Shown piece by piece: positions 16,602-25,194 of a stretch of 64,000 bases of DNA. The stretch comes from Phycisphaerae bacterium (GTDB taxonomy: Bacteria > Planctomycetota > Phycisphaerae > UBA1845 > UTPLA1). The first letter of the stretch is position 1, and every line of letters begins with the position of its first letter. The notes under the pieces were generated by a model. That model ran no database searches. It had not been told where the DNA came from and was given only the letters and a program-made list of their open reading frames with translations. The stretch is from positions 62,001-126,000 of the forward strand of contig JAKLKO010000006.1 of assembly GCA_023150615.1 (NCBI GenBank). The letters run 5' to 3'. Both the position numbers and the translations under genes were made by a program.

Positions 16602-19502
16602 ATGGGCATCGTGACGACGTTTTTATTCCATGAGGGCGATCGTCCGTTGGAGGGATACACGATCCAGCGCGGGGTGGGTCGTGGTGGGTTTGGGGAGGTG
16701 TATTACGCGGTATCGGACGGCGGGAAGGAGGTGGCGTTGAAGTATCTTCGGGACAACCCGAGCGTGGAGCTTCGTGGTGTCTCGGCGTGCCTGAACCTGA
16801 AGAGTCCGCACCTGGTTTCGATTTACGACGTTCGTCAGAGCAGCGTGGGGGAGTGGTTCGTGGTGATGGAGTACGTGTCGGGTCCGTCGCTTCGGGAGCT
16901 TCTGGTGGAGTCGGCGGGGGGGCTGGGGGTGGCGAAGGCGACGTACCTGGTTCGGGAGATCGGGAGAGGTCTGACGTACCTCCACGAGCGGGGGATCGTC
17001 CACCGGGACCTGAAGCCGGGGAACGTGTTCTGGGATGAGGGGTACGTGAAGATCGGGGACTACGGGTTGAGCAAACATCTGACGGCGTCGCAGCACAGCG
17101 GCCAGACGGTGAGCGTGGGGACGGTGCACTACATGGCGCCGGAGATCGGGAGCGGGAACTACGACCGGACGATCGACCTGTATGCGTTGGGGGTGATGCT
17201 GTACGAGATGCTGGTGGGCCGGGTGCCGTACGCGGGGTCGACGGTGGGGGAGATCCTGATGAAGCACCTGACGGCGGAGCCGGAGGTGTCGGGGCTGGCG
17301 GAGCCGTTCCCGACGGTGCTTCGGCGGGCGTTGGCGAAGGACCCGCGGGAGCGGTATGGGACGGTGGAGGAGATGGTCGGGGCGATCTTTTCGGGTGGAG
17401 GTCTGGAATCGACGCTGGCGACGTTCGAGCCGGCGAGCCTATCGACGGTGGCGGGTCGGGTGGCGCATCGGGCGAGGGTGCCGGTGGCGGCCGGGGGCCT
17501 GGGCAGCGGGAGCAGCAACCGCGGCGACCCCTTCCCCGGACCACCGCCTCCACTGCGGATCGACCGCGAGGCGATTGGAAGTGCGGATCGCTGGGTGGGC
17601 AAAGTACACGACACGGCCGGCCGGTTCGCCCATCGCGTGGATGAGACGCGAGCCGGACGGGCGATGGAGCGTTGGGCGCTGCATCGGCCGATTGGCGAGC
17701 GGCTCGGTACAGCGCTGCTGCTGGCGATCGGTTTCTCGTTCGGGGTCGGGCTGATCGTCCACGAGGACTTGCCCTCGGTTCTCCAGACCGTTCGGGTTGC
17801 GGGTCCGATCGGCGCGATCGTGGGCGCGGTGTTGCTCGGCAGTTGGATTGCGTTTGAACGCTACCGGTTCCGAAGCGAGTGGATGGCGAGATTCCTGATC
17901 GCGTCACTTGCAGCACTCCTTTTGTCGCCGATGCCGTCACCGATTGAAGTGACGAAGCGGACGCGCGCCGCTCCGCGAATCGAGGCCCCGTCGGCGCGAA
18001 TCGACGGGCCGATGGGGTCCATCGTCGCGCCGAAGCCGCCGAGGGTAGAAACGGTCGAAGTCTCGGGTGCGGGCGGAAAGTTCATGGCACCGCTGCTGTT
18101 GCTGCTCGTGCTGGGCAACTGGCCGAAGCGGTACTACAACGGGCGAAAAGGGCATGTCTCGCTCGGCTCGGCATTCTCGGCCGGGCTTCTCGCGCTCGTG
18201 ACGTCCGGGATCCTCGACGTTGAGCCTGCGCTCGGGATGGCGGCGATCGCGGTTGCAGCGTCGCTCTGCGTCGAGACGGTTGCGAGCCTCTGGCCTCTGG
18301 CGGCGGGTCGCGCGGCGACGCCGGGCAGCGTTCGTGAGGCCGACTTCGCCGATCGTGACGCGCCGCCGCGGCACGTCAGCGCAGGCGCGGGCCACGCATG
18401 GCCGAGCGACATTCCGGATGACACTGGGGTGCCGAATCGGCGGGCGATGACGGCGGTGGGCGTGCCGCCGGTGCCTGTGGTGCCGTCGGAACCGGGCCGC
18501 GTTGAATACTCGCCGGTTTCGCGGATCACCTGGTTTCTGCTCGGTGTTCCGTTGCTCGGTTTCGGCATCGCGGCATTCGCGGCGTCCGGACTGCTGGCGC
18601 AGAACGACCGTCAGATGGCGAATTACCTGATGGGTGGGGCATCGGGCTGCCTCTTCGGGTTGATGGCCCTTCGGCGCAGCGCGCTGCGCGTACAGCGCGG
18701 CGTGTGGCGCGGGTTCCTTCAGCCGCTGGCGCTGACGACCGGAATTGCCGCCATCACGAGTTCAGGCATCGGGATGGGTCTGCTCGCCGCGTCGGAATCT
18801 CAGCAGTTCCAATGGCTGCTCGGACTGATGCTCGGCGTCAGCATCATGATCTTCGCGATTTTCCTGCCGGTTGGTGCGTTCGTGCCGACGCGGCCAAGTC
18901 CGGAGGAACTCGCCACGCGACGGCGACGCACCGGCGGCGTGATTCTCGGCGGAGGGATCTTCCTGCTTGTGTGGTCGGGCAGCATGGTCCCGCTGCTTCA
19001 GCGACACCTCGACCAAGAACTGGTCCCTGCCGTAATCGGACCGCTCGGAATCGGGTCGATCGGTCTGATCATCTGGGGTGGCTTCATCCTCGGTCGGACG
19101 CGTTTGCGCGGGCCGAAGCTCGAGCTGCCGCTGCGATGTACGTTCCTCGTTCCGGCGAATGTTGATCTGTCCGCGGTCGTTGAGCGACACTGCCTGGCGA
19201 CCGGATTCCGGCTGAAATCGAGCGGGGACCTGTTGTGGGCGTTCGAGCGCGGGTCGTCTTCCATCCAGAGCCTGTGGGATCAGAACGTCCGCAAGTTGAA
19301 GACGCGGCTGAATATCGCCGCCTATCGCGCCGGCGATGAGGCGTGGCAGCTCCGCTGCCTCCTCGACGTCGAGGAGCCGGCGTGGTTCTCGATGGGCCAG
19401 CGCGAGCTGCGGTCGCTTCGAGCGGAGCTGGAGGAGCTGGGGCGGGTTCTGGGTGGAACGGAAGTGGAATCGGCCGCAGCGACCGTGGCGGCGGCGGATT
19501 AG
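16602..19502 (+). CDS. Membrane Ser/Thr protein kinase (Hanks type) with about ten transmembrane segments
   Basis: A 966-residue protein. Residues 19-270 form a complete kinase domain: glycine loop GVGRGGFGEVYYA, Lys K47 (VALKYL), catalytic loop HRDLKPGN (D136, N141), DYG in place of DFG (D153), and MAPE (E181). After a linker (about 275-360), some ten hydrophobic segments run from about residue 365 to 825, ending in a cytoplasmic-looking domain of about 130 residues without recognised motifs. ATG 16602 is chosen because the frame upstream overlaps the FHA gene in another frame. The kinase domain uses GGG for about three quarters of its glycines, whereas the rest of the gene and its neighbours use GGC or GGT. 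This suggests a different history for that part. The sigma factor gene starts 80 bp downstream. Confidence 0.88.
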   Translation: MGIVTTFLFHEGDRPLEGYTIQRGVGRGGFGEVYYAVSDGGKEVALKYLRDNPSVELRGVSACLNLKSPHLVSIYDVRQSSVGEWFVVMEYVSGPSLRELLVESAGGLGVAKATYLVREIGRGLTYLHERGIVHRDLKPGNVFWDEGYVKIGDYGLSKHLTASQHSGQTVSVGTVHYMAPEIGSGNYDRTIDLYALGVMLYEMLVGRVPYAGSTVGEILMKHLTAEPEVSGLAEPFPTVLRRALAKDPRERYGTVEEMVGAIFSGGGLESTLATFEPASLSTVAGRVAHRARVPVAAGGLGSGSSNRGDPFPGPPPPLRIDREAIGSADRWVGKVHDTAGRFAHRVDETRAGRAMERWALHRPIGERLGTALLLAIGFSFGVGLIVHEDLPSVLQTVRVAGPIGAIVGAVLLGSWIAFERYRFRSEWMARFLIASLAALLLSPMPSPIEVTKRTRAAPRIEAPSARIDGPMGSIVAPKPPRVETVEVSGAGGKFMAPLLLLLVLGNWPKRYYNGRKGHVSLGSAFSAGLLALVTSGILDVEPALGMAAIAVAASLCVETVASLWPLAAGRAATPGSVREADFADRDAPPRHVSAGAGHAWPSDIPDDTGVPNRRAMTAVGVPPVPVVPSEPGRVEYSPVSRITWFLLGVPLLGFGIAAFAASGLLAQNDRQMANYLMGGASGCLFGLMALRRSALRVQRGVWRGFLQPLALTTGIAAITSSGIGMGLLAASESQQFQWLLGLMLGVSIMIFAIFLPVGAFVPTRPSPEELATRRRRTGGVILGGGIFLLVWSGSMVPLLQRHLDQELVPAVIGPLGIGSIGLIIWGGFILGRTRLRGPKLELPLRCTFLVPANVDLSAVVERHCLATGFRLKSSGDLLWAFERGSSSIQSLWDQNVRKLKTRLNIAAYRAGDEAWQLRCLLDVEEPAWFSMGQRELRSLRAELEELGRVLGGTEVESAAATVAAAD

Positions 19503-19582
19503 GGGTCGGATGCATATCGCGGCTTCCCAGGGTATGGTTCGCGCGGAGAGGCCGACGTGCCCTTTTTGTTCTCGATGGATGG

Positions 19583-20503
19583 ATGACCCTCGCCGCCCCG
19601 CTGCCGACTGACGATGCCGACCGGTACTTGATCGCTCAAATCCGGTCGGGGCAATTGCATGCCTGGAAGCAGTTGATCGACCGATACCACGGCCGCCTGG
19701 CGGCGTTTGCGCGTTCGCGCCTCGGCTCGACGGGTGAATCGGACGACGTGGTGCAGGAGGCGTTCGTCGGGTTTCTGACGAGCCTGCCGCACTTCGATGA
19801 AGCGCGTTCGCTAGAGACGTACCTGTTTTCGATCCTGCGTTACAAGATCGGCGAGTATCTCGCGCGGCGCAAGCGCGCGCCGGAGGCGTTCGGGTTCGAC
19901 CCCGACGAGCTGGCGCACGGCGTCGAGGCGACCGAATCCGACACGCCGAGTCGTGCGGCGGCGCGACGGGAGCTGTCGCGGCGGCAGGAGCAACTGCTCG
20001 TGGTCATTCTGCGGCGGCTGATTGACGAGCTGGTCGAGCGGCAGAAGCTGGAGGAGATCCAGATGATCGAGCTGCTCTTCTACGTCGGGCTGCGCAACAA
20101 GGACGTCGCGGCACGGATGGGGCGTGATGAGAAGGCCGTGGCCGGCGTGAAGTTCAGGGCGCTGGCACGGCTGCGGGAGTACGTCGACGAGATCCGCGAG
20201 CGCGAAGGGGCCGCGGCGGCGCTCGATGATGTGCCGCTGTCCGAGGACGCAACGATCGCGCGGATCTGGCGCGAGCATCGCCTGACCTGTCCGAAGCGCA
20301 GCACGCTCGGTTCGGCGCTGCTGGGGTTGCTCGACGACCCGTGGCAGCGGTTCATCGAGTCGCATCTCGAGACGGTCGGTTGCTTGATGTGCCGGGCGAA
20401 CCGCGACGATCTGGCGCAGCCCGCGGCCGCGGCCGCCGACGCCGGTACGCAGGATCGCATCTTCCAATCGAGCGTGGGGTTCCTCTCGAAGACCGGCGGA
20501 TAA
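19583..20503 (+). CDS. ECF-type RNA polymerase sigma factor with C-terminal Cys extension
   Basis: A 306-residue protein. Region 2 lies at about residues 12-100 (AWKQLIDRYHGRLAAFARSR, DDVVQEAFVGFL, LETYLFSILRYKIGEYLARR). Region 4 lies at about 158-200 (LFYVGLRNKDVAARMGRDEK, then VKFRALARLREYV). A C-terminal extension of some 100 residues carries C236 and then HLETVGCLMCRANRDDL (H261, C267, C270), which resembles a zinc-binding anti-sigma-like tail. ECF factors with such tails beside Ser/Thr kinase genes have been described as a planctomycete-enriched group, where phosphorylation may replace a classical anti-sigma factor. Here the kinase gene lies directly upstream, fitting that arrangement. 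The start at 19583 is the only ATG giving the family N-terminus; no good ribosome site is seen. Confidence 0.8.
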   Translation: MTLAAPLPTDDADRYLIAQIRSGQLHAWKQLIDRYHGRLAAFARSRLGSTGESDDVVQEAFVGFLTSLPHFDEARSLETYLFSILRYKIGEYLARRKRAPEAFGFDPDELAHGVEATESDTPSRAAARRELSRRQEQLLVVILRRLIDELVERQKLEEIQMIELLFYVGLRNKDVAARMGRDEKAVAGVKFRALARLREYVDEIREREGAAAALDDVPLSEDATIARIWREHRLTCPKRSTLGSALLGLLDDPWQRFIESHLETVGCLMCRANRDDLAQPAAAAADAGTQDRIFQSSVGFLSKTGG

Positions 20504-20516
20504 CGTCGAGGGGCGC

Positions 20517-21632
20517 TCAGACGCCGAACGACGTACCGATCGAACGGGCCGCGGCGACGAGCGGGTGGTCGGGCGGGACCGTGCGTTGCTGATCCGCGAC
20601 CTCGGCGATGTCCACGTTGTCGATTCGATAGTCCTTCATGACCACGAGCCGGTTGAATTGCCCGGTGGCGAGCAGTCGCACGGCCGCGTTGCCGAATTGC
20701 GTTGCCAGGACGCGATCGAAGGCCACCGGCGTTCCGCCGCGCTGGATGTGGCCGAGAATGGTGGCGCGCGTCTCGAGGTGCGTGCGCTCGGCGATCTGTT
20801 CGGCGAGGATCTGGCTGATGCCGCCCAGTCGGACCGGATCGGGACTGTCCTTGACGATCTTGTGCACCGTCCGCCCGCCGTCGCGGGAGCGCGCGCCCTC
20901 GGAGACGGCGATAATCGTGAAGCACTTGCCGACGTGGGCGCGTCGGTGACAAACCTCGCAGATCGTGTCGAGGTCGTAGGGGATCTCGGGAATCAGGACG
21001 ATGTCGGCGCCGCCGGCGATCCCGGAGTAGAGCGTGAGCCATCCGGCGTTGCGGCCCATGATCTCGACGAGCATGACGCGGTGGTGGCTGGAGGCGGTCG
21101 TGTGCACCCGGTCGATGGCCTCGGTCGCGGTGGTCACGGCCGTCATGAAGCCGAAGGTGATGTCGGTGTGCATCAGATCGTTGTCGATGGTCTTGGGCAC
21201 GCCGACGCAGCGGAAGCCGCGGGGGATCAGCCGGGCCGCGCCGCTCATCGTGCCGTCGCCGCCGACGACGACCACGGCGTCGAGCCCGAACGTTCGGTAG
21301 TTCTCCATGACGAGGTCGGATACGTCGTGGAAGACAGGGTCACCGTGCTCGTCGGTGGCCACGGCGAAGCGGGCGGGGTCGGCCTTGTTGGTGGTGCCGA
21401 GGATCGTTCCCCCGCGGGTGAGAATATTGCTCACATCCTCGCGGTCGAGTTTCCGGATGCGTCCGACAATCAGGCCGAGAAAGCCGTCCTCGATGCCCCA
21501 GACTTCCCAGCCGTGGTCGTTGAACGCGCTCTTGGTGACGGCGCGGATGACGGCGTTCAGTCCCGGGCAGTCTCCGCCGCCGGTCAGGATGCCGATACGC
21601 TTGAGGGGGGCGGATCCGCTCACTTTTTTCAC
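20517..21632 (-). CDS. 6-phosphofructokinase, mixed-substrate group
   Basis: A 371-residue enzyme that phosphorylates fructose 6-phosphate in glycolysis. Conserved parts are ILTGGGDCPGLNAVIR, TRGGTILGTTN, VVGGDGTMSGA, GVPKTIDNDLMHTD with catalytic Asp D150, and MGRNAGW. The two phosphodonor positions are mixed. Gly (G127) stands where ATP enzymes have Gly104 (E. coli numbering), whereas Lys (K147) stands where ATP enzymes have Gly124 and PPi enzymes have Lys. This combination belongs to the group III 'mixed' phosphofructokinases, so the donor cannot be assigned; Gly104 leans toward ATP. The start is GTG. A second in-frame GTG three codons later (21621-21623) has a better spaced GGAG and may be the true start. 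Confidence 0.85.
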   Translation of the reverse strand: MKKVSGSAPLKRIGILTGGGDCPGLNAVIRAVTKSAFNDHGWEVWGIEDGFLGLIVGRIRKLDREDVSNILTRGGTILGTTNKADPARFAVATDEHGDPVFHDVSDLVMENYRTFGLDAVVVVGGDGTMSGAARLIPRGFRCVGVPKTIDNDLMHTDITFGFMTAVTTATEAIDRVHTTASSHHRVMLVEIMGRNAGWLTLYSGIAGGADIVLIPEIPYDLDTICEVCHRRAHVGKCFTIIAVSEGARSRDGGRTVHKIVKDSPDPVRLGGISQILAEQIAERTHLETRATILGHIQRGGTPVAFDRVLATQFGNAAVRLLATGQFNRLVVMKDYRIDNVDIAEVADQQRTVPPDHPLVAAARSIGTSFGV

Positions 21633-21807
21633 TCCACCGCAGCCGCCGTTCGGCCGAACAAGACGTGCGTGCCGAACACGCGCGTCGGCCGTTGAGCGGA
21701 TCGACGCATTGTCGAGTGTAGATCAGCGGTTTTTTGCCGTCCAGCGCGCCGCGCCGACCATCGCACCGCGAATACGGACGGCGCATCGGTGAACCGGGGC
21801 TTGCGCC

Positions 21808-22203
21808 ATGCTCGACATCCTCGCCGCCCGCGATCGAGCCGCCCGGCGTGCTACTGAGACGGGCGAACTGCCTGACCTGTACCTGATTCACCACTTGCAA
21901 CGTACGGAGGGCTTCGACGCGTGTTTCGGTCGCGCGGTGTCGGTCTGTCCGCGGCCGCAGTGCCGCTGGTATTCCGAGTGCATGACGCTCATGGCGTATG
22001 CACCGCGGGGGAATCGGGACGCGCAGAAGTTGCCGGTTCTGGCCGGCGTCCGTAGACTGGAGCGGCGTGACGAATACCGGGACGGCGATCTCGCATTCGA
22101 GCACACCGACACGCCGGGTCCTCCGGACGATCGCGCTGGGTTTGCTGCTCCTTGCAGCGCGGATCGCGACGATCGAACATCCCTGGCCGGTTCACGGCGA
22201 TGA
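21808..22203 (+). CDS. Possible small Cys-containing protein, uncertain
   Basis: An open frame of 131 codons in a stretch that otherwise holds no gene. The first 70 residues look protein-like, with third positions rich in G and C: an amphipathic N-terminus, a segment LPDLYLIHHLQRTEGFDACF, and CPRPQCRWYSEC, a Cys cluster like those of small metal-binding proteins. The remaining residues are Asp/Arg-rich and overlap the start of the membrane-protein gene by 137 bases, which is unusual, so the gene may really be shorter or frameshifted. I cannot name a family. It stays a candidate because removing it would leave 434 bases empty between two genes. Confidence 0.35.
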   Translation: MLDILAARDRAARRATETGELPDLYLIHHLQRTEGFDACFGRAVSVCPRPQCRWYSECMTLMAYAPRGNRDAQKLPVLAGVRRLERRDEYRDGDLAFEHTDTPGPPDDRAGFAAPCSADRDDRTSLAGSRR

Positions 22204-23311
22204 ACTTGAATTCGTCGCCGCCCTCGGGTTTCCCAGGCCCTACCCGGTGCACCCGCCCGGCTATGTCCTCTGGATCGCTCTCGGGACGCTTCTGAACGCG
22301 ATGGGCGTCGGGGCGTACGCGAGTTTCGCGTCGCTTTCGCTCGTCGCATCGATCCTGACGCCGATGCTGCTTTACCCGGCGCTGCGTTGCGTCGCGGGCG
22401 AGGGCGCCGCGTGGTGGTCGGCACTGGCGATGGGGCTGAATCCGCTGTGGTGGTTCTGCGGCGTGACGGCGTGGAACTACGTCGCGGCCAACCTCGTGGC
22501 TGCGATCGTGCTTGTCGTCGCGGCGGTGGGCTGGACGCAGCGTCGGACGCCGGCGGTGCGGCTCGCGGCGGCCGTGCTGGCGGTCGGTGCGGGCCTTCGA
22601 TTCGACCTGCTGATGTGGTTCGGGCCGCTCGTGCTGTGGACCGCCGGACGCGTCGGTCGGCGGGAGCTGATCGGGGCGGCGGCGGCGCTGGTGGCGGGCG
22701 CCGCATGCTGGATGGTCATCGGCAGCGTCCTGTACTCCGACGCAAACGCGCCCAGCCTCGCCTATACGCTGAGCGTCGTTCGCTCGACATCGGTGATCGA
22801 TCGCGGACTGGTCGACGGGCTGCTGCGAAACGTCGTCAAGCTCGCTGCGTATCTTGGTTGGGGCTTTGGGCTGGGCGCGATTCCGATCGCGTATTCGCTG
22901 ATTGTCGGGTTCCGCTCGCGCACGCCACCGGCGATCCGGTTACCGCTTTTCGTGCTCGGCGTCGGTCCGGTGCTCGCATTCCAGTCGCTCGTGCACGTTA
23001 CGGAGATCGGCCACGCACTCTGGTATCTGTTTCCCGCGTATGCACTGCTGGCAGTTTCGTGCAGCCGACGGCCGCGACGGCGGACGTGGATTGCCGCGGC
23101 CGTCGCGGTCGCGTCGGCGGTGCAGTTTGTCGCATATCCGTGGGGGACCGATGTCACCGGTTGGCGTCGCGTCCTCAACGCAAAGGTCGCGTTTGCCAGC
23201 GCGGCCGGCCTGTCGCGGATCGACCAGCGGGGCCGGATTCACACGCCGAACGACTTCTGGGGCGTACCGGATCGATCGACGAACGATACATCCGTGACTG
23301 CGCAGCCATAG
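22067..23311 (+). CDS. GT-C-like polytopic membrane protein (dolichyl/polyprenyl-phosphate mannosyltransferase type)
   Basis: A protein of about 414 residues with about nine hydrophobic segments. The first helix (VLRTIALGLLLLAARIA) is followed by HPWPVHGDELEFVAALG, an acidic Asp-Glu pair in the first outer loop like the catalytic acidic motif of GT39/ArnT-type transferases, and then HPPGYVLW. A role in transferring a lipid-linked sugar, or in sensing one, is inferred from this fold signature. Unlike ArnT, there is no sizeable soluble C-terminal domain. The GTG at 22067 with GGAG upstream is taken as start; an ATG at 21998 in the same frame is the alternative. The downstream polX gene has its own promoter. 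Confidence 0.6.
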   Translation: MTNTGTAISHSSTPTRRVLRTIALGLLLLAARIATIEHPWPVHGDELEFVAALGFPRPYPVHPPGYVLWIALGTLLNAMGVGAYASFASLSLVASILTPMLLYPALRCVAGEGAAWWSALAMGLNPLWWFCGVTAWNYVAANLVAAIVLVVAAVGWTQRRTPAVRLAAAVLAVGAGLRFDLLMWFGPLVLWTAGRVGRRELIGAAAALVAGAACWMVIGSVLYSDANAPSLAYTLSVVRSTSVIDRGLVDGLLRNVVKLAAYLGWGFGLGAIPIAYSLIVGFRSRTPPAIRLPLFVLGVGPVLAFQSLVHVTEIGHALWYLFPAYALLAVSCSRRPRRRTWIAAAVAVASAVQFVAYPWGTDVTGWRRVLNAKVAFASAAGLSRIDQRGRIHTPNDFWGVPDRSTNDTSVTAQP

Positions 23312-23399
23312 GGCGGCCGAAGCTAAGATGTGTACGGCGCGGATCGTTGCGCGTCGCGACGGCCGGCCTGTCCAACGGTCTAGTCGACCGGGCCGATCG

Positions 23400-23408
23400 T
23401 GCTACACT
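23400..23408 (+). promoter_or_regulatory. Extended -10 promoter directly before polX
   Basis: TGcTACACT (23400-23408) is an extended -10 with four of six hexamer bases. The best -35 (TAGTCG, 23381-23386) is poor. Seven bases separate the hexamer from the ATG at 23416, so the mRNA would begin at or one base from the start codon and have no Shine-Dalgarno sequence. Confidence 0.4.
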
Positions 23409-23415
23409 GCGGTCG

Positions 23416-25152
23416 ATGGGAAACAAGGAACTGGCCGCGGCGTTTGAGCGGATCGCGGACCTGCTCGACATCCAGGGTGAGCAGTCGTTTCGCGTGAACG
23501 CGTACCGCCGCGCAAGCCGGGCGCTCAAGGACCTTCCGCAGGACGCGGCAGACCTACTGGCGAGCGGCGCGCTTGCCGAAGTCCCGGGCATCGGCAAGGG
23601 CACGCTCGAAAAGGTCGAGCAGTTCGTCAAGACGGGCAAGATCGCGCTGCTCGAGGATCTGCGGGCGGCCATTCCGGGCGGACTGCCCGAGCTGCTCGAC
23701 ATTCCGGGGATGGGGCCGAAGAAGGTTGCGCTGGTGTGGAAGGAGCTGGGCGTCGACGGGATCGACGCGCTCCGCCGCGTGATCGACAGCGGCGAGCTGG
23801 CCAAGCTGAAGGGACTGGGCGAGAAGAGCGTCGCGCAGATCAAGGCCGGACTCGAGTTCGCGGAGCGATCCGCCGGGAGAACGGCGCTCGGTGTCGCGCT
23901 TCCGATCGCGACGGCGCTGGTCGAGCAGGTTCGCCGGATCCGCGGCGTTTGCCGTGCCGATCTGGCCGGGTCGCTGCGACGGGGGACGGAGACGATCGGC
24001 GACGTGGACATCCTGTGCGAGTCGGCGTCGGGTCCGAAGGTCGTTGAGGCGTTCGTATCGCTGTCGGCAACGAAGCGAGTGCTGGCGAGCGGCGAGACGA
24101 AAGGGTCGGTGCTGGTCGAGAAACCCGACGGCGGCGAGTTGCAGGTCGACCTGCGCGTCGTTCCGGCCGAGTCGTACGGCGCGGCGTACATGTACTTCAC
24201 GGGGAGCAAGGAGCACAACGTCCGGCTGCGCGAGCTGGCGATCAGGCGGAAGTGGAAGCTGAACGAGTGGGGCCTTTTCGATGCGGCGGGCAAGCGGCTT
24301 GCCGGAGCGGATGAGATCGACGTCTATAAGCGGCTGGGCCTGCCGTTTATTCCGCCGGAGCTGCGCGAGGATCGCGGCGAGGTGTCGGCGACGGACGGCC
24401 TGCCGAAATTGATCGAACGCGACGACATCCGCGGCGATCTGCACATGCACACGACGGCCAGCGACGGCACGGTCTCGGCCGAGCAAATGGCCGAGGCGGC
24501 CGGGCGGTTGGGTTACGAGTACATCGCGATCACCGATCACAGCCGGAGCAGTACGATCGCGAACGGACTCTCGATCGACCGGATGTGGCGGCAGATCGAC
24601 CGGCTTCGCGAGTTGAACAAGAAGTTGCGGCACGTGACCGTGCTCGTCGGCTGCGAGTGTGACATCCTCGCCGATGGAACGCTGGACTACCCGGACTCGA
24701 TCCTGGCCGCGTGCGATCTGGTCGTGGCCAGTCTGCACAGCAGCCTGCGCCAGGACCGCGTGGCGATCACGCGGCGGCTTCTCGCGGCGATTGATAACCC
24801 GTACGTGACGATCGTCGGCCATCCGACCGGCCGGTTGATCAACAAGCGCGAGCCGGCCGATCTGGACATGGAGGCGGTCGTCGCGGCGGCGGCGCGGACG
24901 GGGACGGCGTTGGAGATCAACGCGGCGTGGCAGCGCCTGGATTTGCACGACCGTCACGTTCGCATGGCGCGCGATGCCGGGGTGATGCTCGCGATCGACA
25001 CGGATTCGCATGCGCCGCCCCAGCTCGAGCAGATGGAACTCGGCGTACGGACCGCGCGGCGCGGCTGGGTGCGTGCGGAGGACGTGCTTAATACGCGCCC
25101 GCTGCCGGCGGTGCGGAAGTGGATTGCGCGGAAGCGGGCGAAGGCGCGCTGA
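23416..25152 (+). CDS. polX: DNA polymerase X family protein with C-terminal PHP domain
   Basis: A 578-residue protein in the usual bacterial PolX arrangement. Residues 1-80 form the 8-kDa helical domain with a helix-hairpin-helix (PGIGKGTLEKVEQF), and a second hairpin lies at 95-110 (IPGMGPKKVALVWKELG). The nucleotidyltransferase domain has GSLRRG and the metal triad D196, D198 (IGDVDIL) and D245 (QVDLRVV). From residue 338 a PHP phosphoesterase domain begins, with GDLHMHTTASDG (H343, H345), ITDHS (D374, H375) and DTDSHAP near the end. Such proteins fill short gaps during base excision repair, and the PHP part gives 3'-5' exonuclease and abasic-end processing in Bacillus and Deinococcus homologues. 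All catalytic residues are intact. It is a single gene with its own promoter. Confidence 0.92.
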   Translation: MGNKELAAAFERIADLLDIQGEQSFRVNAYRRASRALKDLPQDAADLLASGALAEVPGIGKGTLEKVEQFVKTGKIALLEDLRAAIPGGLPELLDIPGMGPKKVALVWKELGVDGIDALRRVIDSGELAKLKGLGEKSVAQIKAGLEFAERSAGRTALGVALPIATALVEQVRRIRGVCRADLAGSLRRGTETIGDVDILCESASGPKVVEAFVSLSATKRVLASGETKGSVLVEKPDGGELQVDLRVVPAESYGAAYMYFTGSKEHNVRLRELAIRRKWKLNEWGLFDAAGKRLAGADEIDVYKRLGLPFIPPELREDRGEVSATDGLPKLIERDDIRGDLHMHTTASDGTVSAEQMAEAAGRLGYEYIAITDHSRSSTIANGLSIDRMWRQIDRLRELNKKLRHVTVLVGCECDILADGTLDYPDSILAACDLVVASLHSSLRQDRVAITRRLLAAIDNPYVTIVGHPTGRLINKREPADLDMEAVVAAAARTGTALEINAAWQRLDLHDRHVRMARDAGVMLAIDTDSHAPPQLEQMELGVRTARRGWVRAEDVLNTRPLPAVRKWIARKRAKAR

Positions 25153-25194
25153 GCCTGCGCGAGGGTGCGACGCGGCCATCGCGGGCGGTTGTCG

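Noticed and set aside
16570-17940. Minus-strand frame of about 456 codons, Pro/Ser/Arg-rich, opposite the kinase domain
   Set aside because: It is a by-product of the G-rich kinase-domain codons on the other strand.
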